This document shows positions 34,691-47,000 of a DNA stretch of 64,000 bases, piece after piece (within the stretch, counting starts at the first letter, position 1; every line of letters begins with the position of its first letter). The DNA is from Saccharum officinarum. Lineage: Eukaryota > Streptophyta > Magnoliopsida > Poales > Poaceae. The DNA lies in the NCBI GenBank assembly GCA_020631735.1, contig CM036159.1:16469511-16533510 (forward strand). The letters run 5' to 3'. A model generated the notes under the pieces. It searched no databases, was not told where the DNA came from, and saw nothing but the letters and a program-made list of their open reading frames with translations. The position numbers and the translations under genes were made by a program.

Positions 34691-36255
34691 GAGAAAATTT
34701 TCTATTTGGTCTTGAAAATAATGCTTCTTTTCTATTTGGTATCAAAATTGAAAATCATTTCTACGTGTCCTCAACTCGAGTTTTTCTTTCGTATTTGACA
34801 CTTCCATCACTTCTATGAGCAATCTCCGTTAGTTGTTGAAGTGAGGCAATAGAAAAAGACCAAAATACCCTTTCGAATGATAAAATGAAATCGCTCAGCA
34901 CAGGGAGTCATGGGCTCACTCTGTTCGTCGAGTCGTGCTCGTACGGGACTCGCTCCCTTAACCCTAGATCGAGCGGGCGACTTGGCCTCAGAGGCGAGCG
35001 GCGCGGAGTCGGAGGAGGGCGGAGCGGCCATGGCGGCGCACGGCGCGGCCAAGCAGGCGGGTGGCGCGGGCTCGGAGTCGGAGGAGGGCGGAGCGGCCAC
35101 ACCTCATAGCTCCAATGGCAGCAACGGTGATGGCCTCCATGAGATCCCTCACCTTCGCCACCACCGGCGCGCGTCGTGCCGGTGCCTTCCCGGCGTCTGC
35201 ACTTGCGCCGCGCCGCCACTCCTTGGTCGTGAGGGCATAGAGCAAGGACGCTGAGCCAACGGAGGAGATGACGACGACCGCGGCCACCACCTCCTTGTCA
35301 CCTTCTCCGGTGGCCACTACCCCGACGCCCAAGCCCAAGACGGAGGCGGCGAGCCCCGGTCTATGGGACGCGCTGGCGTTCAGCGGGCCGGCTCTGGAGC
35401 GCATCAACGGCCGGCTCGCCATGGTGGGCTTCGTGTCTGCGCTCGCCGTCAAGGCGTCCTGCGGCGGGGCCTCCTCTCGCAGGCCGGCAACGGGTCCGGG
35501 CTCACCTGGTTCGCGACCACGGCTGCCGTGCTGTCCGTGGCGTCGCTGGTGCCGGTGCTGAAGGGGGACAGCGCCGAGGCCAGGAGCGGCGCTGTCATGA
35601 GCGCCGACGCCGAGCTCTGGAACGGCCGCTTTGCCCTGCTCGGCCTCGTCGCCCTCGCCTTCACTGAGTACCTCACCAGCGCGCCGTTCATCAACGCCTA
35701 GATGCATGCTGCATGCATAGTAGGCGGATGTGTCCAAGCCATTGCATGTATGCAGTAGTAATAAGTAGTACTCCGTAGTAACTTCGTAGGAATATTTTGT
35801 AACTGTGTATGCAAGTAGTACTACCTTCCGTGTACGAGCCTACGTACAGTTGGCCAAGCAGGCGGGCGACGTAGGCACAGGGGCGGGCGACGCAGCCACA
35901 AGGGCCAGCGGCGCGGCCAAGCAGGCACCCCGTGCGGCGTCGGTGGCGGGCGGCGCGGCCTAGGAGGCGTGATCCTTTATTTATTTAACCCAAACAAAAA
36001 CTGAAACATTGCAGTTTGAGATAAAAAACATTCATAAAAGATAGCAATATTAACCATGGAATGCCAGGACTAGTAAAAATACTCCAAGGGTAAAACGGAC
36101 TTTTCACATAGGACTTAACACTGTTAGCAACCCAAACTGATGGAAGTGTCAAATAGGAAAGAAAAACTCAAGTTGAGGACATATAGGAAATATTTTCAGT
36201 TTCGGTGTCAAATAGGAAAGGAGCATTATTTTGAGGCCAAATAAGAAATTTTCTC
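34691..36255 (+). mobile_element. Mutator-like element carrying an ELIP gene (Pack-MULE-like)
   Basis: Long terminal inverted repeats of about 119 bp (34691-34809 and 36138-36255), by eye roughly 80% identical, start GAGAAAATTTTC / GAGAAATTTCTT. The perfect direct repeat aaaaactg flanks the element (34683-34690 and 36256-36263). Long TIRs with an 8-9-bp target duplication and a host gene inside fit a Pack-MULE. A 27-bp GC-rich sequence (cggagtcggaggagggcgga...) is repeated at 35004 and 35073. No transposase is seen. Confidence 0.75.
35115..35701 (+). pseudogene. early light-induced protein (ELIP), broken
   Basis: ELIPs are thylakoid three-helix proteins of the LHC superfamily, induced by light stress and thought to bind chlorophyll and protect against photo-oxidation. 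The ATG at 35115 starts a serine/arginine-rich chloroplast transit peptide of about 41 residues. Codon 42 is TAG (35238-35240), a probable CAG change. The same frame continues with [20 protein letters not shown], the first chlorophyll-binding helix (ERINGR). Near 35460-35475 a one-base shift moves the rest ([37 protein letters not shown]) to another frame, ending at the stop 35699-35701. Helix 3 is intact as sequence. No introns are visible. It lies wholly inside the Mutator-like TIRs. Confidence 0.88.
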
Positions 36256-36263
36256 AAAAACTG

Positions 36264-38309
36264 CCTGCTTGCATTGCATGCACGCGCCGGCGACGCGGCT
36301 GGTTAACTTGCACTTATGTTTTATCGATGCCACATGGGGTGGGTTTAATTCCACATTTCATCCCAAAATTTTTTTGAGTTTTGGTCTATCATTTTGTAGA
36401 ATGAAACTAAACACCATGTAAATTTTTTGGCAAAAAGGTATCTATTCTCCATTTTGGATTTTGGCCTCAAGAGTAAAAAAAAACAAAAATGTCAAAAAGC
36501 CCTCACCCACCCATGAAAAAATTGGCATTTTAGATGGAACTAAACACACCTATGAAAATTTTGGCATTTTACATTTCATCATTCCAAAGTAATTGATATT
36601 TTACATTTTACATTCTATAGAGAACTAAACATAACCATAACCATAGTATTTGTGTCGTCGCTGCTCCTGTGCTCTTAGGATTGGAGGACTGGTCCGGCTC
36701 CGGCACGCGCCCACGTGACATGTGTGTCATGCGCGAGAGAACAACGTACGAAGTAGACAACTTACAGTACATGTCCAAGAACACAAGTATACAACTACAA
36801 AGTGCCCGCGTCTTCTATCAACAAACACAAGCGTAGAGTCGTGGAGACAAAAATACTTCTCAACAATCTTCCATTCCATCCGAAATCGTTGTCGTCTAGG
36901 TGACGCGATGCGATTGGACCCGGCGCAGGGGTTGGAGCGAAGAAGGCTTTCACTGTGTTCGCTTATGTTGATTTGTTATAAGAGAAAAAATATTGTTTGT
37001 TGGCTGAAAAGTAGTTCAAGCGAACAGGTGTTTGATTTCCCAACTGACGATCGGGGGAGCTGGATACGATCGCGGTCGGAATCATGGGCATGGATCATGA
37101 TGGCCACGATAAATTTAAAGCTGTAGGCTAAATTCGCAAGCGAGATTATTCCTCACTAGAGTAGGGCCGGGGATGGGGATAGTGAGATGGCGCCTCGGCC
37201 CTCCACTCTGTCCGGCCACGCGGGACGTGGATAGGCACGTCGACTGGGTGGCGTAATTGCCAGGCACGGCGGGGGCCGGCCGCCGGCCGGTGGCTGCGCT
37301 GCGTCAACGTCGATCACGGGACGGGACAGCCTAGCTAAGCAACCAACTGTCTGCGTAGAGGAGAAATCCAATTTGGTGTCTCGCTCGTCGCTCGGCTAGC
37401 GGTGGTAGAGTCACCAAACATCAGTCGAGGCGTCGACGGGGAAAAAAATCAACGCAAAGATAGAATATACGGAGGAGGACGATATCCATTCGCGTGGAAT
37501 ATCCAGAATGGCAAATGCTACCACTACTATTTTCTCTATAATTTTTTGAAAACACGCTCTTGATGGATACTGGATCACGTAGTTGGACAATGTAGTCGAA
37601 CAAACTGGCGTACTGTAGACTTTTCACGTTAGCCAGTCAGAGATCACACCTTTGCTGCACTTCCCTTTTTACTGTCGATAATAAAGAATCCGATGAAAGA
37701 GTACTTCCATGCAGCAAGCTAAAATCCTGCTCATGTAGTCACCGAAGCGTCTACTAATTCAGAGAACTAAGCCCATTTTGGATGGCAGAAACATCTCGGT
37801 CTCTCGGATTCTAAGGTGAATCACCAGAATCGCTGCTAAACACCTAAATAGGTGACAGAAACGTTTCGGATTCTTAGATAAATGTTTCTCGTTTTTTTAC
37901 TAGGAATAGAATCACCCAAATAGATGTTTTGCAGTGATTCTCGTTCATTTCAAAGAGAATCTAGATCAATAACTAAACATTTCACCGATTCTTACTAAGT
38001 GATTCCAATTTCAATAAATAGAGAAACGTTTCGAAAGAGAATCTAAATCCGAGAAGAGTTTCTAGGAGAACTGTGGCCCTCGATAGACACCATCGTTTGC
38101 TACCCTCGATAAGACGTCACAGTCCTCAGGGAAGAATCTTATTAGCAGGCCCTACGAGTACAACGTGATTTGTGACAGAATGTAACATAGGGTAAGTTTT
38201 AGCCAGGCCAATCATCATTTGTTTATTTGCTCGTGAAGCATCAGTGTGGGAGGCGTACGACGTTAGCATGACAATAATAACGCGACCTATATTCATTCAA
38301 TACCTGTAC
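36264..38309. other. intergenic, MITE-like repeats, no gene
   Basis: At 36330-36640 there are words such as ttggcattttacatttcatc and aactaaacacacctatgaaaa, typical of a short non-autonomous element. At about 36950-37030 lies a small element with inverted tgttcgctt/aagcgaaca ends. At 37780-38075 the words gaatc, gattct and agaaacgtttc recur in both orientations, suggesting a palindromic MITE. No coding region recognised. Confidence 0.45.
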
Positions 38310-38317
38310 AATCATTT

Positions 38318-41300
38318 CACTGGCGGAGCCACGTTGGGGCCATAGTGGGCCATGGTCCCCTTGCCAAGCCTAGACCAAGAAAGTTGTTAGTCGTGAGTTT
38401 CTTGAGTTAGTTGTTCTTGTTTTCTTTACATCCGCTTGATTTATCTCCCTTGTTTCTTGCGTCATGCATGCATGCAAATCCTTTTGATTGTTGTACTCTC
38501 CCACATAAACACAAACACAGAAACACGACACTCTTTCTCTGAGTTTTTTTTTCAAAAATCAAATAGGACAAGTAAAAACCGGAGGAAGTATATGAAGGCC
38601 GGAGCAATTCAGCATGGAATGCCTTGCTGTTATTGGTGTAACACCCCTGGGTGTTAAGCATGCATTCATATCCCAAATCATGAGCATTACCATTTCATAC
38701 ATGTTCATCATCGCATGCAATATAAGTTGAAATTAATTAAAATTGTGAAAAACATGTTTGAACCCTAAAGTATTGCAAATTCTAGCTAAGAGTGGTAAAA
38801 ATTTGTTGAGCTATAACTCTAAATGACTTGGAAATAATTAACATGATTTTTGGAGCAATTTTTGTATTCAAAATCTCCCCAAATTTTGCTTTTAAAAATA
38901 TTTCAGAAAAATGAGTTTTTATTTAAAATTTAACTTTAAATCACTAATTCAAAATCCATTTAGAATTTTGAAAAGTGTCCTAAATGAAAGTTGTAGAGAA
39001 TTAAATTTTGAACAACTTTTGTTTTGGGGGCAATTTGTGAAAATGTCTTTTTCATCTTCAAAATTTAAATTTAAATCAAATTATAAAATCTGGAAATGTA
39101 TTTAGAAAAGAAAAATGAATTTCTTACCTTAACGGGCCGCGGCCACCTTTGTGGCCCACGAGCCGAAGCCAGCCCGGCCCCGCTCGCCCGCGCCTTCCCC
39201 GCTCGCGTGCGCTCGCCGCGCCAGCGCGGTCGGCCGCGGCAGGAGCTACTCGCCCCCGTGGCCGGCATGCGCCGCTCGGCGGAGACACCTGACCGTCCGT
39301 GGCCCCCACGAGCGCGCGCCTCACCCTTTCAAGCCGCAGGCGCTCCACTTCCCGCTCTGCCTCCCTGCCATTCCTCCGCGCGCTCGCTCCCTTCCTCCTT
39401 TCTCTGGAGAACCCGAGCGGGAGAACCGCTCGCCCACTCCTCCGCCGCCGCGTTCCGACGACGGCAAACCACCGCCGTCTGATTGCCTGCGCACAGTGCT
39501 CCGCCACCTTCTCCTCTCCTCCGAACAAGCGTCAACGGCTCCTTGCTCGCGCAGGTGGGGTGAAATTGCTCAGTTTCCACGCGCCGCTGTGGACGGAGCC
39601 GTCGAGCTCGCGCTCCGACCACCGGCGCTCTCGCTCCTCCTCATTTCCTTCGATTAGCTCCATCGTGTTCGCCTTTTCCTCGCGGTCCTTTTGCTCGCCA
39701 CACCTCGCCCGCTCATGACCGGAAACGGCCGCTGGCCGTCGGCGGCCACCGCACCGCCGCGGTCCCGGGCGCCGGGATGTCCCGGCCGTGGTCACGCCCG
39801 CCCGTGTTGGGTCGGGACGGCCTTGGGCCGAAGCCCAAGCCGGGCCGGCGCGCCTGCCTTCCCCGCGCGCGCGCTCGGGCCGAAAGCCTCATCCGCCGAA
39901 TGGATTCACTGGGCCGGCCCGTTATCAATAAGAAAATTTGGTTTTTCGTTTTCCTTTTATTATTTGAGAAATAAATACTTTGGAAAAATATTTGTGCAAT
40001 CATTTTAGCTCCAAAAATTGTGAAACAAATTTTGTAGTGTTTCTCATGAGTAGATCTAAAGTTTAAAAATATTGCATGTCAAGTTTGAAATATTTTTCTG
40101 TAGAGTTTTTATTTAATCACTGGAATTACTGTTTTCTGGTTAAATATGTAATAAATCATAGAAAGTTCAGAAAAATATGGTTCCACTTGCAATAATTTTC
40201 TTTTGTGATGTACTTGCTAGTAAAAATATATTCCATGCATGTTCTGTAGAAAAATCTTGATGTGTAGTACAAGTGTTTAATGTTGCTAATAATTGTTATT
40301 TTTGCTAGAGAGAAAAAGATGAATAAAACATGCATGTAATAATTTTTCTATGGTGATTGTTTATTGTGTAGAATATAGGAAAAATGCTAAATCTATTGTT
40401 TGATACTTTTCGTAGTATAAAGTATTTTTATGCTTATTTTTAGGCCATAGCTTGTTATTTTTGTGTAGGCAGTTCTAGTAATCCAAATGCAATGAAATTT
40501 TTGTGGCATGCTAGATTAGATGATAGAAAGCTACTGTAATTTTCTCAGATTTTTCTGTGCTACCAAAATTGGTGTTGCTGTTCAAATCTAGTTGCAATTA
40601 AGGATTAATTAACCTTGTTAATGTATGACTAGTTAATAAGGTTTACTTTAGTGTATCTTTGAAGCATTTATTAAGATGTGTTGACTTAGCATGGTAGTAG
40701 TAGAAGAGAATGCAGTAGATGACATGTGCTTGTAATATATGTTCTTGGATGATGTTGACTACCTTGTAGAAGAATTGTATCCCTACTTTATGAAATAAAG
40801 TAAACCTATTTATCTACATTTCATTCATCATGATCATTACATGTCATTTCTGTAATGCACCTAGACATGAGCACTTATACATTTGCATCATACAGGATCG
40901 CAGGAAGTTACTCCGGTAGTAGTTCCCGAGGAGCCGGAAAAGCAGCCCGAGGAGCAGGAGGTGCCCGAAGCCGACGAGGAGGTTGGTGAGGATCTTCCAG
41001 AGTGCCCAGACCACCGTCCGAGCTCTTTCGAGAGAGGCAAGCCCCGAAGCATTTTTCTTCCTCGGTTTGCAAATATTTTATTAATGCTTTACTTTAACTG
41101 CTGCATTATGTTTAGGAGTTGTTTGCAACCGTTGCTGCATCATACCTTGTTTACTCTGTTCTACCCTATCCTTGTCACCTTAATATTCGCAGTCAAGTAA
41201 TTGCTTAGTTTGCTTAGACCGGTAGAAGTCGGGTGATTTCTTGTTACCTGCGAGCTATAGGTGGTTACCTGGATCTGCTTGAGAAAGTATGTCATCTGAG

Positions 41301-42696
41301 AATAGCTAAGTGTTAATGTGAAATTGAGACCGGGCGGAAACTTGCAGGGTTTCGGACTGTAGTGTTTTCCGTCTGTGTCGATTAAGGACCGACCGTTGTT
41401 GAGCCTCAAGTCATGTTGAACGCATGCCTTACATTTAGCTGGCCGAATAATGTATCTTTCGACCACGAAGCTGGGAGATTATTCGGGCCGAGTGGATTGC
41501 CCACAACGCACTGTACCGGAGCAGTAGTGGCAGGATACAAGGGCGTGATGATAAGGCCAAAGAGCAGTCGGGCGGCCCCCGGGTACATGTGGTTCCTGGC
41601 AAGCTCGCGACTTTACCTGAATGGTTGACTCGGTGACCAACACCTCACTTTAGCGGGTGAGTGAGGTTTGTGTGAGGAATAAATTACCAGCTGGTTAATA
41701 ATCAATTCGAATCGCCATCGTTTACTGGATAGTGAACACTTGACTTGAGTGACTTCATCGTAGTAATTCCAATGGAACACTTGGACAGTTATATGGTATA
41801 TGACATGATTAAAGTCGTTAATGATCATTGGTTATCCTTACCTGTTTAATTACATGTTACTCTAGTACAGGTGCAAATGTAGTTGACAGTTTAATAAAGA
41901 TTTAACTTGATGCAAAGCTTTTGGAAATATTCTTTAAATGCTAAAAATGCCCTTTTGCAAATGAGTCAACTACCCCACCAGAAAGCCTGTCATGATCCTT
42001 GGTGTCTTTTATTTTTGGTTCTGTCGGGTAAGTCTAGCTGAGTACCTTCTAGTACTCAGGGCTTTGTTCCCACTTGTTGCAGATGGACAGATGTATTACG
42101 GCTACTGTATTAAGTGCCTTTATCCTGCGATGGGAGAAGCTTAGGACCATGGGCAATGGTCATTCACTACATCTCGTCTGATGCTTTTGTTGGAAGATGA
42201 TCCTGAGCTGGCACTATATTTTGAACTCTGTGTGAGTGTGTGATTTGAACTAAATGCTTCCGCTACTTTTATTTGAAACTGGTTTGTAATAACTATGTTT
42301 AAACTCCGATGTATTTGCGACTTGAAATTTTATGTAACTTTGTGATGGTGACCGCTGAACTTATTACGATATTGACTGGTATGTAAGTTGGTTTGAAATC
42401 CGTCGTGATTTCACGGACTACCGGGTTATACGGGCTTAAGTTTGCTAAATCGTCTGCTCGGTGGATGATTTTCTTACTTAATCTCGTATAATTGGTCGGT
42501 TCTGTTACAACTGGCATCAGGAGGAGAAAAGAGTACAGAGAAAACAGATAGAGCAACAAGTTGGTCGTGGAAGAGAAGAGAAGCACATAGTTGTCTATGA
42601 TATTATCCTATTGAGAGAGAGCAGCATTAAGGGTACTGGGTACATGTTAATTTGGCAAATTGCCCCCCTCCCGTTTAGCTTCCGGCTCCGCCATTG
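38318..42696. mobile_element. hAT-type non-autonomous element split by a long LTR
   Basis: A perfect 8-bp target duplication, aatcattt, flanks it (38310-38317 and 42697-42704). Terminal inverted repeats are CACTGGCGGAGCC and, read from the other end, CAATGGCGGAGCC: 12 of 13 match and start with CA, as in hAT elements. Without the 3.87 kb LTR at 38637-42509 the element is only about 0.5 kb with no transposase. Confidence 0.82.
38637..42509 (+). repeat. long gypsy-type LTR, copy 2 (about 3.9 kb)
   Basis: Runs from TGTAACACCCCTGGG to TCTGTTACA, inverted relative to copy 1 at 1489-5368 and homologous over its length. The 5 bp outside are attgg and actgg, a 4/5 match. The right flank, ctggcatcaggaggag, also resembles the PBS after copy 1 (ctggcatcggagcagg), so a few bases of internal region may remain. 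GC-rich block at about 39130-39930. Open frames there look like composition artefacts. Confidence 0.75.
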
Positions 42697-42704
42697 AATC
42701 ATTT

Positions 42705-43905
42705 ACCGATGAGCCTTTCCGATTAACCATGCGACACATTAGCCATACCCTATTCTTCGTGTGGCGAACAAATGTTTGGAGGGACGGATCGGATCGACGT
42801 GACCTAAGACAATAATTTTTTTTGGATCATATGTTTTCTTCCTACATGACCTTTGACAAATGTATATTAATTCCTCTGTCCTCAATAAAGATATAATTGT
42901 AGGAGTATATTAAAATAAATCATTCAAACTTTGATTAAATTTATATAAAAATTTATTAATGTCTATCGTACTAAAGAAATATTAGATCTGATAAAATATA
43001 TTTATACATATTTTGACACATAATTTAAAAGTGCACGATAGAGTTTACATAAGCGACAAACAAGAGGACTTTATTTCAGTTGGGATGAGAATACGATTGT
43101 ATTGTTTGTTTTTTTTGTGTTTGTCCGTGCATCTTCTTGTCTAAGTACACCTAATCAACCCATGTTGTTGTGGGTTGTTTGTGTACGACACACACTCTAA
43201 AGCAATAACCCAAATTGATTATAAAAAAAATGCCTGATATTTCTTTCAGACTATCGGGATCCTAGCAATCTTTTTTTTAATCTTGGGATCTTAGCAATCT
43301 GATCTTGACGTCGCTTGCCTATTGACTTAGCACAATTTTTTGTAAAAAGAAATCAAACCGACCCGTCGGTTTCGCCAAAGCGCGCCGGAACATGCAGGGC
43401 TCAGGGATGCGCATGTGATCTGAATCTGACAAACAATCGACATATTGCCGTTTCCCCAACGAACGACACAAAGCAATCGAGATATGCGGCTGCGATGCAA
43501 GCACGAAATTACTCGCAGTTAATGGAAATTACGCTCTTGCCGGAAAGGATAATGGTAATTACACGTGCGAAATCACCGTGTCGTGATATTTTACAGATCC
43601 ACATGCGACTGGCTACTGACCGGTTGATTGGCTGCTGCCAGACAAGCGGGCGAGCGGGCCATTACGGCGCCGGGGCCGGTTGCCAACCCTTTCTTCTCAT
43701 TCCATATAAAAAAGCCCCGTTCGGTCCCACATTACATGACTCGCTTCGCTCGACGTGCGGTTGCGGGCTTGCGGCCTACAGGCGATGCCAAAATCGAAAC
43801 ACGCCTCCGCCTCCTCGTTCACCCTCAAATCTTGTACCACCCCCGCGGACCGCGATCGATCTCGTCCGCACCCGCCTCGCCTGCCTGCCTGGCCGGGCCG
43901 CCGCC
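42705..43905 (+). promoter_or_regulatory. upstream region of TauE copy 2
   Basis: 42870-43100 holds a decayed Stowaway-like piece (attcctctgtcctcaataaa...). From about 43840 the sequence is homologous to the copy 1 promoter. The long open frame 43315-44010 crosses the TATA box and first exon leader and is not credible as a gene. Confidence 0.5.
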
Positions 43906-43913
43906 TATAAAAG
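43906..43913 (+). promoter_or_regulatory. TATA box of TauE copy 2
   Basis: TATAAAAG in gccgcctataaaagagtgag, 119 bp before the ATG at 44032, with CT-rich leader (cctctctctctcctcc) downstream. Conserved in copy 1 at 6558. Confidence 0.7.
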
Positions 43914-44031
43914 AGTGAGGCGGAGGCAGGCGCCGGTCGTTCCTCTCTCTCTCCTCCTTCCTTGGTCCTCTCCTCCCCCGCATTTCGTCCACTTGTGGCG
44001 GCGTAGCTAGCAGCATACTACTGCCGCCTGC

Positions 44032-47000
44032 ATGGCGATGGAGGGGCGCACGGGCTCACTCTACGGCCGCCTCAACAGGAGCAGCACGCGGGGGTTCGTC
44101 GCCTACGTCGCCGCCGGGGCCGCCTGCGCCGCCATCCTCGCCTGCTTCGTCCTCTCCGCCGCGGACCCGCCGCCGGCATCTGCGGCGCGCAACGATGGCG
44201 CGCGACTCCGCCTGTCCTCGCGCTCGCCGCGCGTCTGGCCCGTAAGCTGTTCGCTCTTTTGCCTCCTCCTCTCTTGCGCGTGCTTCGTGTGCTCGCTCTG
44301 CGTGCCTGACGCTGTGCTCACGTCACCGATCGGGATGGTGTCCACCCCCCCCCCCCCCCCCCCCCCCCCCCAGGACCTCGCGTTCAACTGGCAGGTAGTG
44401 GTCGCCACCGTTGTCGGGTTCCTCGGTTCCGCGTTCGGCACCGTCGGTGGTGTCGGCGGAGGCGGGATCTTCGTGCCCATGCTCAACCTCGTCGTCGGTT
44501 TCGACACCAAATCCGCCGCCGCGCTCTCCAAATGTAAGCTACTAGCCTTTTGCCGATGCATTCATCTGCCGATTTGCTCCCTGACACGCGTGCGTGCTCG
44601 CCTGGTTCGGTTCGGTTTGGGCGCAGGCATGATCATGGGGGCCTCGGCGTCGTCGGTTTGGTACAATCTCCAGGTGTCACACCCGACCAAGGAGGCGCCC
44701 GTCATCGACTACAAGCTCGCGCTGCTCTTCCAGCCCATGCTTATGCTCGGCATAACTATCGGCGTAGAGCTCAGCGTCATCTTCCCATACTGGCTAATCA
44801 CTGTCCTCATCATAATCCTCTTCGTAGGTAATCATCGCTTGCCTTTAGCTTGCCGCTGTAAGCCTGTAGGCTACTGTTATGTGCGGCCCTGCTACTTTTA
44901 TCTGTCCTGTGTACTGAGATGGAATTCTGTGCTCGTGTGACCGATTCATTGCAGGCACTTCGTCGAGATCGTTCTACAAGGGAATTCTGATGTGGAGGGA
45001 GGAGACCAGGATTCTGGTTGGTTCCTATCACATTTCACATGTCTGCTGTTAAATTACTATATACTCACATCTCCTTTTGTTTACCCTCTATGTTGAATGA
45101 TTGCAGATGGAGACACGCGAGCGAGAAGAGCAATCCAAGTCTACCTGCGCTGCAGGTGATGGTGAGAACTAGTACATTGCATGATGCTTTGGCATCTTTG
45201 TTGATAGCGATTGGCATCAGTTACTTGTACAGTTGTACTTTGAGCTGATATTCATATTATGGAGTAATATATTGTGGTCAAATATGAACTCGTTGCAGTG
45301 GGAATTGATCCGAGTTATGAGGAGCCCCTCCTGACTCAGCCTCAGCCCAAGAAGTCTGCATTGGTAAGCTACAACCACTACAAATACCTATCACTGGCAT
45401 TAGTAGCTTCCTAAGCAATTGTGGTTCCTAACGTAATCATATATTATGAAAAGATGTGCTTTCAGATCCACCTTTGCAACTTTGTCATGATTGGTTGGCA
45501 GATATTATTCAGATCCATTCAGTGATTCTTCATGTATGTATTAACATGGTTAGGGCCTAGCGTGACGCTAATAGATGCTCTGAACATGCAAGAAAGCAAG
45601 AACAAACAAAAGACGGTGTCACATGTCATCTAATCACTGGATTTTGCCCCCCTTTTTTTATTTCAGGAGATTTTCCTGTTCAATTTGAGGTGGAAGAATA
45701 TCCTTGTTTTAATGTCTGTCTGGTCATCCTTCTTGGTGCTGCAAGTTCTCAAGGTCTCCCTTCTATGTTGAACTATTTTTTATAACTCCTATTTAAATAC
45801 AGTCCCATCTTCGTAGCAATGATTGATGCCTCTGAAAGATAATGACCTCATTTTCCCCATACAAGTACAATCACTTTGGGATCAGTTACCTATGTTGACT
45901 GTCCAAACCTAAGTTATTCTAGCACACATGTGCATACAAGACCTTTCAGTCGTCTATCTTCTCCTTTGTCTCCTTTAGATGGAAATTGTTATTAACTGCA
46001 GTAAGTTTTCGAATACTTGCAGAATAATGCGAAATCATGCAGCACTTTCTACTGGGTGTTCAACGTTCTACAGGTAATGAATAGCTCAGCTTTGTGCTTC
46101 TATTTTGTTTAAACTGACATTATGTTTGCCTGCCAGGCTGTCTTTCCAGTTGTAATAGTAACCTTTTGTTCTGTTGTGTTTGGGCAATCATCTTTTTAAA
46201 ACATAAGCCACGTTAGGCCTAGAGTTTTGGCATATCCATCAGCCACCTTTTGAGCATATCTCAACTTTCCATTGAGCAGTACCCTTTATTTTGTTGCAAA
46301 CTGAAAGCTGGGTGTTGATTCTGTTATACATCACGTTAATCAGACATGAAATCCTTATCATTGATACTTTTTAACATTCTGCTAAATTATTTTAGGTTCC
46401 AGTTGCGGTGAGTGTATTCTTGTGGGAGGCCGTGCAGCTATGTAGGGAGAGTCGTGCACGGCGTATGAATGGGAACCTGGAATGTGTGTGTGAGGCCTCT
46501 ATTGAGTGGTCACCAGCACAACTGATCTTATGTGCCTTTTGTGGCCTTCTTGGTGGGACTGTTGGTGGCCTTCTTGGATCTGGTGGTGGGTTCATCCTCG
46601 GCCCACTTCTTCTTGAGCTTGGGTGCATACCACAGGTATTTAAGTTGCCTTGATTCCATGCTATTTTTTGCAGTTCATTTTCAAATGCTATCAAGCAGAA
46701 CTGTATGTTTTCATACATCTGTCATCTCGATGCTAATGCAGCACACCAAGGATTTAACTGGCCTTTCAATTGGCCCAGGTTTTTTTTTTGGCAGGAGTCC
46801 CGATTATATAATAACAAGGAATAGCGTAGAAATGTAGGATAAAGTTGATCCCTATAAGGCTATAGCATTACCACTACATTGCCACATTCTATTATCAGAC
46901 CATTGCAATGCATTGGAGCCTAAGGCAACAGCCGGGGCAGACAATCCCAAAGTGGAAAGACAAGAATGGGTCTTGTCATTTCACATGCATTGGTAGGTAT

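Noticed and set aside
43315..44010. 231-codon open frame just upstream of TauE copy 2.
   Set aside because: It crosses the conserved TATA box and 5' leader and has no counterpart in copy 1.
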